From assembly GCA_013368325.1 (NCBI GenBank), contig JAACJK010000236.1:62001-126000 (forward strand): a stretch of 64,000 bases of DNA, written 5' to 3'. This document shows positions 1-12,806 of this stretch, piece after piece. The translations under genes were made by a program, and so were the position numbers. Numbering within the stretch: the first letter of the stretch is position 1; every line of letters begins with the position of its first letter. A model generated the notes under the pieces. The model was not told the DNA's origin. It searched no databases and saw only the letters and a list, made by a program, of their open reading frames with translations. Origin of the DNA: Ephemerocybe angulata (Eukaryota; Basidiomycota; Agaricomycetes; Agaricales; Psathyrellaceae).

Positions 1-1
1 T

Positions 2-3000
2 ATGGAAGAGTTGACCGAAAAGCATGCGTCGATCATCAGGGCCGTTCGGTCAGTCGCCACTGCCATTCAAGAAGTGGTCAGCATTATCTCCCAGGAATAC
101 CTCAACGACCCATATGCCCACAGTGTGAGCTCTATCTTATCTTATCTTCATTTTGATGGATTACCTTATCATTTTCGCAGGGTGATGCTCGAAATGCATG
201 CCTCCTCCTCTCGTGCGCCGTGCAGCTGGAGGAGGTAGCCAATGCTATACCCTTCGACTTTTCACGGGGGCACGCTATTGCACGCTGGTTTTCCGACATC
301 CTCCCCAACTCCTCGGCGCTATTCTCCGGCGTCTCACGAGCTCTCGACGACCTGAAGCAGTTGATCTCACCCGCGCGTGGCTTCGGTTTGACTGAAGTAT
401 GGGAGTCGTTCTACGTCAAGATACCTAATCAAGTCACCCTTGACCTCCAAAACTTCAGCCATCTGTCCCAATGCCTCAAAGACAAGGTCAAGATTCAAGG
501 TATGTGTTAGAATTTGACCAAGCTTGTTCCTCTCTCTAATCAGTAATTCCGACTCGAAGCCGTTCGCCGTCAAATTCTCGATACCGTCTCGGTTGCTTTG
601 TCGCACCCTGAAATGGTATCTTCAGGGAAGTACGCAGAGATGACCTCCAAATTGAATTCGGTATGTTCTAACCTGCTTTGGACCGTCCGGGTGTCTTAGC
701 TTTTCTCTAGTACTTCTCGGTTTCCACTGAGTCCAAGTGTTTGGAAGCTTCACCGACGGTTCAACCTCATGACCCATCGTGCCTTGGACTGGAACTGTCG
801 ATCCTTTCGGGCACTAACTCTAAGAAGGTAATGCACCGTCGTCTGAAGCAAATCAGTATGCTTACTTTATCCAGGCCGCAAGAAAATTGCAGAAGTTCGT
901 TCATAGCGCTTGTGGAGATGAAAATGTGCCATTGGGCCATCTGGTTCCCTATCAAAGCCTGACTTGGTCAATCGAAGAAGAAATGAGTGCGTTGTGCCCC
1001 TGCGTTCGTCAAAAGAATCAAAACCTAATGCGTCGTCGTCTAGGTCATGTGAAGGGAACTGTGCTGGCTAGTATCAGCTGGTTTGAAGCCACTTGGAAAC
1101 TGCGCGATAGTCGAGTACGTATTACCGCCCTGCACGCCTATCCCAAATATCTAACAATTGAACTCTTAGTCGGTTCCGGCGAGTATCGGTCCTGGATTCC
1201 TGAATAGGCCCATCTACCTTGTGGGAGCTATGGAAGCTTGGTCAGTAGTACCATCAGGACACTTCGAATAACGTCTGCTAACTTTAGGAACAGCACGCCA
1301 ACGAGCACCCCTCTTAGCCATCTTGCTGCGTACACGACGCAACTGGGCCTCCAAATGGAGAGGGTATATGCCGAATGCGACGATCAGAGACCCCGTTCTG
1401 AGATGCTGCGGTCTTTCTTCTTCAAGAATCTGGATCTGGTATGGTTTCTACTCTACCGCACGAAACGACGTTCTGATGGGCAATAGATTTCTTCTTGCTT
1501 CACTGGATCGCAAGAGGCTGGCGAAGAGGCGGGTTTGGATGCCACTCTCGCAGACCGTGTCCAGCTCTTCTTGCACTCAACCAATGCTCACTTCAAGGAC
1601 GCGGTAATAGCATACATCGAACCTCTGTGTCGAGAAGACAAACCGCATGAGTCTGGTTTGGGTTGGATCGGCCTCAGCAGGATGCTTCTCACTCTTACAG
1701 TTCCAAACATCCCGATTGACCCCGCCAGCATCCGCAACTCCGATTACAACCGCCTGACCAGAGAGCAGGAGCGTGTCGACGCGCAGCTCTCACTCCATCG
1801 CCACCTTGAAATCCTTCTGACTGGTCATGCCGACAACGAAGTCCTGCGGCATCTGCGACTTCAACTCGAGTCCATTCACCGGCAACTAGAGGTCACACCC
1901 CAGCTTCCTGAACGACATGACATTTCCCAACTACATCAGTTTTGGAACGAAGTTGGCCAATTCTTGGAAATGGTGCTGAATCCTGCGAAAATCGAAACCT
2001 TGATCAACAAAGTGCGCTCTGGCGATTCCCAGTTCCGACTCGAAGAAGAGGTTCTCCAGGAATCCCTTTCAAGCTTTTACCAGCGCCTTGACTCGCTTTA
2101 TCACGACTTCAGCGACCTGGTTGTCATATCCAAGCTTGCCATCCAGTACTTCCGCCTCGGACTACGTCTCTTCGTCAGCCATTCCTCCCAAGCCCTGTTT
2201 CCCCAAGGATCGCACCAAAACTTGATTTCCGCAGTCGTTGCATACCCCAAAGTTGCGAGCGTGGACAGGGTGCTCGGGCTGGTCAAAAGCCTCGACATCC
2301 TCGGGGGGAATGCATTCCAGGGCATCCTTATGGGGGCAGCTGCCATATCGACACGGATTCGTTCCGGCGCTGAAGCTGGTATTTGGGTCCCGGTTTTGGA
2401 TGAACTCTACCAGCAAGCCCGCGGCATGTGGAATATCGACCGAGCCAAAGAACGCGACGCTGTGGCTGCCTCAAGTACTTTGTACCGCAAGTCCAACCTG
2501 GACTACAGTGCCATGACGGACGCAGAAATCGAAGAGCATGAGTTTTTGGCCCTTTTCCCCAACTTCGAAGATGTGATGGAGGAGCAGGCGGGCCCTCAGG
2601 GAACGAAGCCGGTGTCATCTCTCATGGCAACACAGGACCAAGTTTCGATTCTCTGTGACCTTCACATGTCTTTGATGTCGTCTGTGCAAGAAACCCGCGT
2701 TGCCGACGTCACCTTCCAGGATCTTAGAAAGCAGACTCTCCAAACCTTGCTCGACTTACCAGCCGATTCCCTGACTGCCACCCTCGACCATGATTCCCTC
2801 CCCTTCCGCCTTTCCCTGCTACATGGCAAAATAGCATCGCTCGAAACATCGGGAGATTCCAACCTACGACCCAACTTTTATCTCGACTCCAACGTCCCAG
2901 AAGTACGAAAAGTCGTCCCGATCCTGACCCGCCTCCTCGAGCAGCTTGAAGCCCTCCAAATAGAGTGGCCTGATCAAGAAGTATTGCGGCATCTGGGAGA

Positions 3001-6000
3001 CCTGGTCAAAAAGGTTCTTGAGATCGACGGCCACAGCCCGATTGCGAAGATTTTGTCGGCGATCGAACAGCTCCTGTTGCGAACGGAGGATTGGGAGATG
3101 TACGCAAATCGAGACAACAGCCTCCGCATACACCGCGAGGCTTTGACGACCTTGATTGTGGATTGGAGACGCTTGGAATTGTCGTGCTGGAACGCTTTGT
3201 TGGAAGCTGAGACGAAAGAATGTCGTCGCACTGGGGCGAAATGGTGGTTCCAACTTTACGACTCGAGTATTCGAGGCGTTCTGATTGCCGCCGCAGAAGA
3301 AGATGACGGCCAGGGAGAGAAAATCACAGTCTACCTGCGCGATCTAGTCTCTATCTTGACCGACTTCATGACATCGAGCACGTTGGGAGAATTCGTGTAT
3401 AGGTTGGACCTTCTGGATAGCTTCTCGGCCTACTCCTTTGCCATGGCAAGCACCAAGCAAGGCAAGGAAAGTGATGCGTTGAAGCGCGTCGGTATCTTGC
3501 TTTCTTCTACGCGACAATACTTCCAGCAGTTTTCCGGCAAATCAGCTGCACGTCTAGCCTCCGAAAGGGCTGTACTCGAGAAGGAGATCAAGAACTTTAT
3601 CAAGCTCGCCAGTTGGAAAGACATCAACGTGCTCGCCCTCAAGGCGAGCGCACAGCGTAGCCACCACCAGCTGTATAAAATCGTGCGGAAGTTCCGCGAG
3701 ACACTGCGAACCCCCGTTTCCAGTCAACTGGTCCCCGAATTCGTCTCCAACCCACAGCAAATCTCTGTCGACTGTCCGCCAACTGTCGATCCCAACGTCC
3801 AAGCCATCCCGCCCCCCTCTGACTTAACCTCTCCCATTGACCATGTCGCGAAACTCCACAGGACGTTCGTCAAATTCGAGTCTTTGATTCACAACAAGAT
3901 TCGGCCCACCATCTCAAAACTCTCGTCGGATAGAGCAGAGGAGCTTGCCACTGAAATCATATCCACTTGCCACAGACTCGCTTCCATCTCTGTCCCCTCA
4001 GCACTCAGAGCAAAGGATCTGGGAGAGAAACGAGCGAAGTTCCTTAAGTCAGTGCAATCCCAAAAACGCAAGGCCTGGGCCGACTGGTTGAAAGAGATGA
4101 AGCACGCCGGAATCTCCCATCGACTCAAGCCCGAGTTGCTCAGCCAGAATATCGACCCTCTCTGGATCAAAGAGCAGCCCATACTGCATAAGGGTGACGA
4201 CCAAGTTCTTCTTGACAAACTCGAAGGATATTTCTTCAAGCTTCAAGTATGCCTAGCGACCTTGAGGGCCTCGTCTAGTGCACACCACGACGACATCTCG
4301 AGCCGAGATCTGGGCAAAGGAGTTGCTGTGGTTGAGTCTATCTTCAACACTGGAGTCGCATTACGCGCATCGTAAGTACAGTCCTAGCTCATTTCTTGTT
4401 GCTGTGCTCATTCTCTTCCAGGCTAGCAGGCTCGTCAACCATCAACAAAGACTTGATTAAGACTCTTTGCCGAATGAAGGAGTTCAACCTCTCAGCGGTA
4501 CTATTCTACGAGGAAGACCTCCCGGTTTATCTTTCCCAGAGCCGCGCATTCTTTTTCCAGGCGTCCGAAATGCTCGCAGAGCTGACTTCCGCCATTCGGA
4601 CCTTCCATCTTGCCAAGACTGCATCACTTTCCACCACCGTCGACCACCTGGACAAAATGAAGGCAGAAAGTGACAACTTCCGAAATGAGATCATGTGCAT
4701 CGAGAGGAGCGTCGACTCATCGAAGTTCCTCGCTTTACAAAAAGGTAAGTATTTGTCGCTATCGCATGGCCTCTAGTAACATGACTTCGTTCAGAGGAAG
4801 TAGACGCGCTTCAAAGGTGCACCGCATTCGCCAAATCTCTCGGGGAAGATCTACGATTGTCAGTGGAGCGTTATCCGCAACTGGCCCACCTTTTCGTGCC
4901 TTCTTACGACTGGGTGTCTGTCGCTGCTGCCGATCTCCCGCCCCTCCCGTCGCCTTCCAACAGCACTTCTGGAGATGTCCTCCAAAGCTTCGAAGCTCTC
5001 GTTAACACCCTTCTAATCACCATGCAATCGGCCTCTTCCTACTGCGACCAACAAATAGAGGCAACCCGCGAGCCTGAAGACGACGAACGCTACCTTTCCC
5101 GACTTATCGATTCCGTCCGCCGTTCTAACCAAGTGCTGAATATCTCTACCGTCCACTCTCAGCTGGAAGACATGCTTCGCATCATTCGAGACTCTTCGGT
5201 TGCGATGGAGTACCTGCCAAGGATTCTCCCTTTCCTCGAAGCCTATTTGCGTCTCTCTCAAGATCAACTGATCATGCAAACTCACTGGGTGAAATCCCTG
5301 TTCAAGTTGGATTATGTCCTCTGTTCCGTAGTGCAGACGGTCGCTACTCAAGGTTTCTGCAAAATTCCCGACGAGAACGAGGACGGTGGCAACGACACCA
5401 CGGAGACTAGTTCTGGAGGTGTGGGCCTCGGTGAAGGATCGGGGCAGGAGAACGTCAGCAAGGAGATCGAAGACGAGAGCCAAGTTGAAGGCCTCAAGGG
5501 CGAAGATGAGGACGAAAAACCTCGAGAGAAGGATCAGAACGAGAAGGAAGACGCTCTTGAGATGACCGAAGACTTCGGGGGTGACCTCGAGGATGTACCG
5601 GATGAAGGCTCTGACGAAGAGGAGGGATCCGATTCTGACGAGGGAAGTGACGTCGACCCAGAAGAACGAATGGAGGAACTCGACCCACTCGATCCAAACG
5701 CAGTCGACGAAAAGCTTTGGGGAGATGAAGACAAGGAGGAAGGACCCGACGAAAAGGATAACAACGACCAGACCAACCAGGACAACGCGAAGACCCAGGA
5801 TGGAAAGTCTGAAGTTGTGGCAAAAGAAGGGAATGATCGCGAGTCCGGCAAGGAGAAAGAGAACGAGCCTGCGCCTTCAGAGGAGACGGGCGAGCATGAC
5901 GAAGGGAAGGAGCAGGAAGAGCAGAAGGAACAGGAGGAGGAAGCGGAGATGGAAGATAACCCTGAACCCAATGCTTCGGGTGCCCCGATGGATGAGCACA

Positions 6001-8058
6001 TCCCAGAAGGTGATGTGCTTGACCTACCCGACGATATGGACCTTGGAGAGGAGGAGAACCGCGAGGACGCGCAGATGGAAGACTTAGAGGACGACCTGAA
6101 TGATATGGGAGACGAAGAGATGCCTGATGCAGAGGATCTTGAGGGTGACGATGAGGCGGTGGACGAAAACCATGCTGAAGGGAAAGACGGGGCCCCTGAA
6201 GACGATGGTGCCACTATCGAAGAAGAGCAGCCTGATTTGACGGCAGAAACGGAGGCGGGAGTTGATAACGACGAAGAGTCTGGGGAAAACGAAATCACTG
6301 GGAAGGAAGATATCTCCAACGGAGCTGACGGCGTCGATGCGGAGGACATGGGTGAAGGAGGGGCTGAGGAATCCACAGAATCAGGTCAAGCTGGTGCATC
6401 TCGCCGCGGTGGAGATCGCGGTGCTGAATCAGAAGATAAAGCGATCAATGACCAAGGGTACGCTATTTTCCTGCCTGTGTCTGACTCCAGTACTCATCTA
6501 TTGTCACAGGCCTGCCGAAAACCAAGACCAAGAAGACGATCCTGCGAAAACAGAGTCCGAGACGAAGGGTGCTGCCGCTGCTGATGGCCAAGAAGGAGAT
6601 AAATCCACTGAAACTGAGTACAAAGAGACCCCCAATCCACTCAGGAGTCTTGGCGACGCCCTCAAAGAGATCCAGCAGCGCTTCGATGAAATCCTCGATC
6701 AGGACGCCGATACTCCTCAAGTAAAGCCAGGAGATGTGGACTCGAAAGACGAACAACTTGAGTATCTCCGCCCTGACGATGAGGACGTCGAAATGCAAGC
6801 CCTCGGTCCCGCCGAGAAGCAGGATGCTGCGAAGCTCAACGAGCTGAAGATGGCTGATGGGGATGAGGACAACACCAACGACGCCCCGATGGATCTTGAC
6901 CACGAGATGGCTGAAGCCCCCGCAGAGCAAAACACCTTCGAACCACCCTCCTCTCTCGACCAGAAAACATCCCACTCTCAGAATCCCGACCTTGAAGGCG
7001 CAATCATGCAGCAGACGTCGAACCAAACTGGCTTACTGGACGCCCATCCTTCTGAGGACGCTCCGAAAGCCGAAGCTGAGCAAGAAGAATTTGATCACGC
7101 AGTCGAGGCTCAACTACGCAACTGGAGGGCATCGGATTACACTAGTGAAGGAGCCGAGCGTCTTTGGCGCCTTTACGAATCGCTCACTCACGACCTCGCC
7201 TATGCTCTATGCGAGCAGCTGCGTTTGATCCTCGAACCGACTTTGGCGACCAGACTCAAGGGAGACTACCGTACCGGAAAGCGGCTGAACATGAAGAAAG
7301 TTATCTCTTACATTGCCAGTGACTACACCAAGGACAAGATTTGGTTGCGCCGAACAAAGCCCAGCCAGCGAGAATACCAAGTCCTCATTGCAATCGACGA
7401 TTCCCGGTCCATGGCGGAGTCTCACTCAATCCATCTAGCTTATGAGACCCTGGCGTTGCTTGGAAAAGCACTCAATCGTCTGGAGTCTGGGGATATCTCT
7501 GTCGTCAAGTTCGGCGAGGCGGTCGATGTTGTGCATGGATTCGACGACGGACCTCTCACCGATCAAGCTGGATCAAAGGTCATCGATGCATTCCGATTCA
7601 ACCAGAAGGCTACCAACGTGCTGTCCCTCCTCGAAACAAGCTTGTCTGTCCTCGACCGGGCTCGCGAGCGCCGCTCTGCAGGATCATCATCGGCTTCCGA
7701 CCTCTGGCAATTGGAGATCATCATCTCCGATGGCATGTGCCAAGATCACGAAAAGCTGCGCACTATGTTGAGGAGAGCGGAGGAGAAGCGCATCATGGTC
7801 GTCTTTATCATTCTTGACTCCCTTCACACCGCACCGAAAGCCAACGACGACCCGTCTGCCGACGATGGAAAGCGATCTATCCTGCACATGGACAAGGCCG
7901 AATTCAAGAACGTGGATGGTCGTATGGAGTTGCAGCTACAAAAGTATCTCGATTCGTTCCCTTTTGAGTATTACGTCGTCCTTCGTGATGTCGAGGCTCT
8001 CCCCGATGTATTGTCCAGTACCTTGAAGCAGTTCTTCGAGCGTATATCAGAGCAGTAG
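2..8058 (+). CDS. MDN1: Midasin, C-terminal part (partial, 5' end outside window)
   Basis: Midasin (Rea1/Mdn1) is the giant dynein-like AAA ATPase that strips assembly factors from pre-60S ribosomes in nucleolus and nucleoplasm. Only the C-terminal 2,494 residues are here. They comprise helical linker (to about 5.36 kb), a very acidic Asp/Glu-rich stretch (about 5.37-7.1 kb) and the closing MIDAS domain. The metal-site motif DxSxS reads IDDSRSMAES at about nt 7395, followed by the substrate-binding VWA fold up to the stop at 8056-8058. Eleven introns fit with consistent phase: 125-180, 500-559, 661-710, 828-874, 987-1043, 1115-1169, 1241-1287, 1439-1486 (or to 1516), 4372-4421, 4745-4794 and 6458-6509. 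The AAA ring lies upstream of the window. Identity is firm; the alternative acceptor at 1486/1516 changes ten residues. Confidence 0.95.
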
Positions 8059-8225
8059 ATATAGTTCCTCGTAGATTGTATTATTCTATTCATCCTGTCT
8101 TTATATTGTATTGTTTCATTGGTTCCCCAATTCAGCCGCTTCATTACCTTAGCGACGAAAGGGATTTGGGAAGTATTAGGTGTACGTCAGCTAGCCAAAC
8201 CTCGGACTTTGGTTACCTAACTTTG

Positions 8226-8232
8226 TATATAA
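8226..8232 (+). promoter_or_regulatory. TATA box of epoxide hydrolase A
   Basis: TATATAA lies 38 nt before the ATG at 8270, implying a very short 5' leader or use of a later start. It is assigned by sequence and position only. Confidence 0.4.
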
Positions 8233-8269
8233 CCAAAGGTGTCGGTAACTATCTTTATCGCTATTGTCC

Positions 8270-9914
8270 ATGTCGACTGACTCAGAGGCCTCATTCACCA
8301 TAAACATCGCGCAAGGCGAAATCGAGTTTTTGAGGAAGAAACTTGAATTGACCCGCCTTCCGGATGAAATAACAGATGCAGGAAGGGACTATGGTGTTCC
8401 CCTTACTGACATCAGAAGGCTCCTCGCGCGATGGAAGGATGGCTACGATTGGAAGAAACACGAAGCCATCCTGAATGCTGAACTCCCACAGTTCACAAGG
8501 AAGGTCGCCGTCGATGGCTTCGACGAACTAGACATTCACTACGTCCACAAGAAGAGCAAGATTAAGGACGCTTTGCCGCTGTTGTTTGTCCATGGGTGTG
8601 AGTACAATGAGACTGCCAACGATGCCATTGTGGGTAGTCCTAACCTGTCCTTCAGGGCCCGGAAGCTTCATTGAAGTCAGGAAGATACTTCCACTCCTGA
8701 CTGCTCCGTCGGATGAGTATCCCAGTTTCCATGTCGTCACCTTCAGCCTTCCCGGCTACGGCTTCTCTTCGAATCCGACCAAGAGAGGCTTCGGTATGGA
8801 TCAGTATGCTGAGGTATGATTTGCATTGGCTTGCATGGTTCATCTAGATGTTGACTGGATAATCCTTGCAGGTGGGACATAAGCTCATGCTAGCATTGGG
8901 GTACCACGAGTACGGTCAGTCATCACTCATTAACCTTTGAGATTATCGGCAGACGCTGAATTCAGGGCTCAAACCCAGTCACGCAAGGTGGAGACTGGGG
9001 CTTCTATGTAAATCTAGCGATCCGTGCACTCCTCTCTGTGTCGTTCTCACTGTTTACCGCAGATACTCAGACGCCAGGCCAGTCTCTACGGTGGAACCCA
9101 CAACAAGGCGTGGCATACCAACTTTCCCCGTGCACTACCGTATGTATGGAGTAGGCAATTCACAAGTGAGCAATCTAACATATCTGGGCACTGTAGAGAC
9201 GTGGAGCCTCCGTCGTCCCTTCCAAACCCTTACGATGGGTTGACCGAGGTCGAGAGAAATGGTTTGGGGCGGACGAAATGGTTCAGGTCGGAAGGACGTG
9301 GTTACGCGATCGAGCAAGGAACTCAGCCTCAAACCTTGGGTTATTCGCTGGCTGACTCCCCCGTCGGCCTTTTGGGGTGGATATACGAAAAGCTTGTAAA
9401 TTGGAGTGACGAATACCCATGGGAGGAGGATGAAGGCCTGTTTCTTTCGGTATTTACATCAAGATACATGGCTAACTTCTCAGTGCCGACAGTGCTCACC
9501 TGGGTTTCTATCTATTGGTTCTCTCGTGCGGGGCCTACTGCATCTTTGAGGATTTACTACGAACGGATGCATGAGGGATCCTCACCAGAGGAAACTCATA
9601 TACCGATGGGATATTCCTACTTCCCGAAAGAATTATGGCGTGTGCCAAGCAGGTATGCCAAACGATGAGTTATAAGAGTCATCCAGGTTACAAACGAGTG
9701 TACCGCTAATCGTAACGCAATTTCCAGATGGCTCCAAGCACCCAACCTTGTGTTCGAGTCCGAGCATACAGAGGGTGGACACTTCGCTGCGCATGAGAAA
9801 CCAGAGCTCCTGGTTGGTGATCTTCGCACCATGTTTGGGAAAGGTGGGCCAGCGTTTGGAGTCGTGCCAGGAAAGACCGGTTACAATGCGGAAGTTAGAC
9901 ACCCTCCTTCGTAG
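8270..9914 (+). CDS. Epoxide hydrolase A (microsomal type, EHN + alpha/beta hydrolase)
   Basis: Opens epoxides to trans-diols by an alkyl-enzyme mechanism; in fungi usually linked to detoxification or lipid epoxides. The N-terminal EHN domain covers about residues 10-105. The oxyanion motif HGWPGS spans the first splice, the nucleophile Asp sits in GGDWG, and the catalytic His lies in EGGHFAAHE near the C-terminus. No signal peptide or membrane anchor is evident. Exons: 8270-8597, 8656-8813, 8872-8914, 8979-9007, 9063-9139, 9197-9435, 9493-9652, 9728-9914 (406 aa). The sixth intron (9436-9492) has a GC donor; it is 57 nt and stop-free, so retention would add 19 residues. Removing it gives exactly the DEVLTWVS junction of the neighbour. 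It is tandem with gene B, with all intron sites shared. ATG 8270 is the first in frame. Confidence 0.92.
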
Positions 9915-9956
9915 TTTCTCACTACTTTACTCTGCGTTGCCGCCTTCCTTAAGCGA

Positions 9957-9963
9957 TATAAAT
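9957..9963 (+). promoter_or_regulatory. TATA box of epoxide hydrolase B
   Basis: TATAAAT lies in the 228-nt spacer after gene A, 180 nt before the ATG at 10143. The distance allows a leader of roughly 150 nt. No other element stands out in the spacer. Confidence 0.4.
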
Positions 9964-10142
9964 ATCTGGGTCCACTGCGCTGAAAGCCTGTGGCCGAATG
10001 GAAATTGTTCCTACTGTACCTTCTTGTGCTTTGAAATCTTTCCGAGTCGCAATGGGTCCAATAACAATGACGTCGACGCTTCCCTTTCATGTCGTTATAA
10101 CACCAGCGACGGTGGCTCTCCACTCAGCCCTTCCTTTCAACC

Positions 10143-11789
10143 ATGCCAACCAACACAGCTGGACCAGAGATCCCATACACAATCAATGTCACGGAGGAAG
10201 AGCTCGGGCTCCTCAAGAAGAAACTTGAACTTGTGCGCCTTCCTGACGAGATAACAGACGCAGGAAGAGATTATGGCGCACCTCTCGTCGACATCGAGAA
10301 GCTCGTAGCAAGGTGGAAAGGTGGCTATGACTGGAAGAAGCACGAAGCCATCCTGAATGCTGAACTTCCTCAGTTCACGAGGAAGATCGCCATAGACGGA
10401 TTTGGTGAACTCGATATTCACTACGTGCACAAGCAAAGTGAAGTCAAGTCCGCCATACCCCTGCTCTTTGTGCATGGATGTAAGCGTGCACTCAACTAAT
10501 ATATGCTTGTGACAGTGAGAGCTGACTTCTATTGAACTCCACCAAGGGCCTGGGAGCTTCATTGAAGTGAGGAAGATTCTGCCGCTTCTGATCGCACCTT
10601 CAGAGGAGCATCCAAGCTTTCATGTTGTTGCTTTCAGCCTCCCTGGATTTGGCTTCTCCTCTAACCCAACTAAGAGAGGCTTCAGTCTCGACCAATATGC
10701 AGAGGTATAGTGTTTACAATTTTAACCTCGGGCCATAAGCTGACTAGGCTTTGTAGGTTGGGTACAAGCTCATGCTTGCTTTGGGGTATAACGAATATGG
10801 TTGGTTCCATTGAAGCGTTATGTGGCATCACAGTATAATGACTCTGTCTCCCTGTCAACAGTCACCCAAGGTGGGGATTGGGGCTATCATGTACGTCGCC
10901 GAATGCGTGCCAGTTGAGTAAGTATCTGACACGTACATCGAATCGGAACAGATCCTCAGGCGCCATGCTGTGACCTACGGAGGAAAGCACAATAAGGCAT
11001 GGCACACCAACTATCCTCACGCCAGGCGGTAAGAGGACATTTCACCGAGCGATACGACGTGCTGATTGTGACAATGCTATAGATCGCCCGGTCCCCCGCC
11101 ATCTTTACCCAACGCCTACGAAGGACTGTCCGAGGCGGAGAAGAAAGGCCTGGAGCGGTCAAGCTGGTTCGAAAAAGAAGGGCGCGGTTACTCAGCCGAG
11201 CAAGGAACGCAACCCCAAACCCTAGGATATTCTCTGGCAGACTCCCCTGTTGGCCTCTTGAGCTGGATCTATGAGAAACTTGTAAACTGGAGCGATGACT
11301 ATCCGTGGGAGGAAGACGAAGGTGCGTTTGCTTTGACCACTCCCTATCTCGACATAGGCGCCGGCCTCTAACCCCCATCTAATCATGGGCGCGTTTCAGT
11401 TCTCACTTGGGTCTCCATATATTGGTTTTCCCGCTCAGGTCCTGCGGCTTCTCTACGAATCTACTATGAGCATGTTCGCGAAGGCTATAAAGAGGAGGAA
11501 ACCCATATTCCGATGGGGTATTCTTACTTCCCAAAGGAACTCTGGCGCGTTCCCAGCAAGTAAGTCTTAGAGGCAAGGGCGACCATGAACCTTGGTAGCT
11601 GACATGTATCGCCCTCATAGATGGCTCCAGGCACCCAACTTGGTGTTCGAGGCCGAGCATCCCGAAGGGGGTCACTTTGCGGCCCACGAGAAACCCGATT
11701 ACCTCGTTGGTGATCTCCGCAAGATGTTTGGGAAGGGTGGGCCGGCGTTTGGAGTTGTTCCTGGAAAGACAGGCTATGCTGCAAAGTGA
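10143..11789 (+). CDS. Epoxide hydrolase B (tandem paralog of A)
   Basis: Same family as the upstream gene: EHN domain, HGWPGS, nucleophile motif GGDWG and catalytic-His motif EGGHFAAHE are all intact, so an active enzyme is expected. Exons: 10143-10479, 10547-10704, 10757-10799, 10862-10890, 10952-11028, 11083-11321, 11400-11559, 11621-11789 (403 aa). Exons 2 to 5 have the same lengths as in gene A (158, 43, 29 and 77 nt), showing a tandem duplication. Here the sixth intron uses a normal GTGCGT donor. The linker after 'PHARR' diverges most from A, suggesting altered substrate access. The product ends in YAAK, whereas A carries about nine further residues. Confidence 0.94.
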
Positions 11790-12806
11790 AGGGTGTTTCT
11801 CCGGCAACTAAATGAATGTACATGTATGAATAAGGGACTTCGTACCCCGACACATATTTACCTTGTAATGTAGCAGATGTCATCGCACTCTCAACCGATT
11901 ATCCCGAGCCTTCGCTTTATAGTAAACAACAGGAGTACGGCTCCATTGGTGCAGAGATCAGAGAGCAACCGTCTTCTCGAGTTAGTTCAAACGAGAGGCT
12001 GCTCTACCCCTGTCAACCATGATATCCTGGAAATCAGCCGACATAATAAGCTTGAGCGCTCACAAAGGTGCCCCAGGCACTAGAGTAGAGCAAATGCACA
12101 CTTCCCCATATTTGCAGCCACCCGGATTGGCAAGGCCAGAGCCATTCGTCAAGTGAATTGAGGTGAGAACAACTTGAAGGTGAGAAGCTTGGGTTACTCA
12201 CCATATGGACCCATAGATACCATCCTTACTCATCTGAGGTCGTCCTCGACGCCACTCCGGATTTGCACCAGCTTCCTCTCACTGGCTCTCGATATTTGCC
12301 TTCTGGTTGGTCGTGAATGATGGTCGAAAGGCGTACAACTTTAAGCACTGCTCAGGAGTGACCTGTTTAAGCGCCCGACGATTCAATGAGCAATTATGTA
12401 CAAAGCTCAAAGCCAAAGCTCGACCAGCTGATCGTTGCAGGCGATCCTGGGAACATTCGAGGAAGCAGAGACCGGCATCACATCTACCGTAATATGTAAC
12501 TGGCAACGACCAAGGCCACGCAGTGCACGCCAAGTGCACGCCCCTTCAGAACTTTTGATAAAAGGAATGAGGGTGGTGCCAACGATGGTTTCATCTCTTC
12601 CTTCCTCCTCATCCTCCTTCTCCCTCTCCTTTTCTTTTCTTTTGTTCTGATTCTCCCCCTCAGCGCTAGCCGCTCCAGAATTGTCGACAATTCTGCCGTC
12701 TTTCCAGCCAGAGGCCATTACTTCTTGAAATTCAACATTCATTTACTTACCACCCAACGGTTCTATCCATCTTTCAGTATCATCTTTGCACGTCGCAGAT
12801 ACAGTT
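11790..12806. other. Intergenic, 1.0 kb
   Basis: Spacer between epoxide hydrolase B and the secreted repeat protein. The last 150 nt are pyrimidine-rich on the + strand and probably hold the downstream gene's promoter and leader. No gene, repeat or transposon motif was recognised; the short open frames lack splice logic or known motifs. Confidence 0.6.

Noticed and set aside
5534..6376. 280-codon Ser-rich open frame on the minus strand
   Set aside because: It is the reverse complement of midasin's Asp/Glu-rich repeat region; GAN codons read backwards as Ser-rich sequence. No splice or promoter logic.
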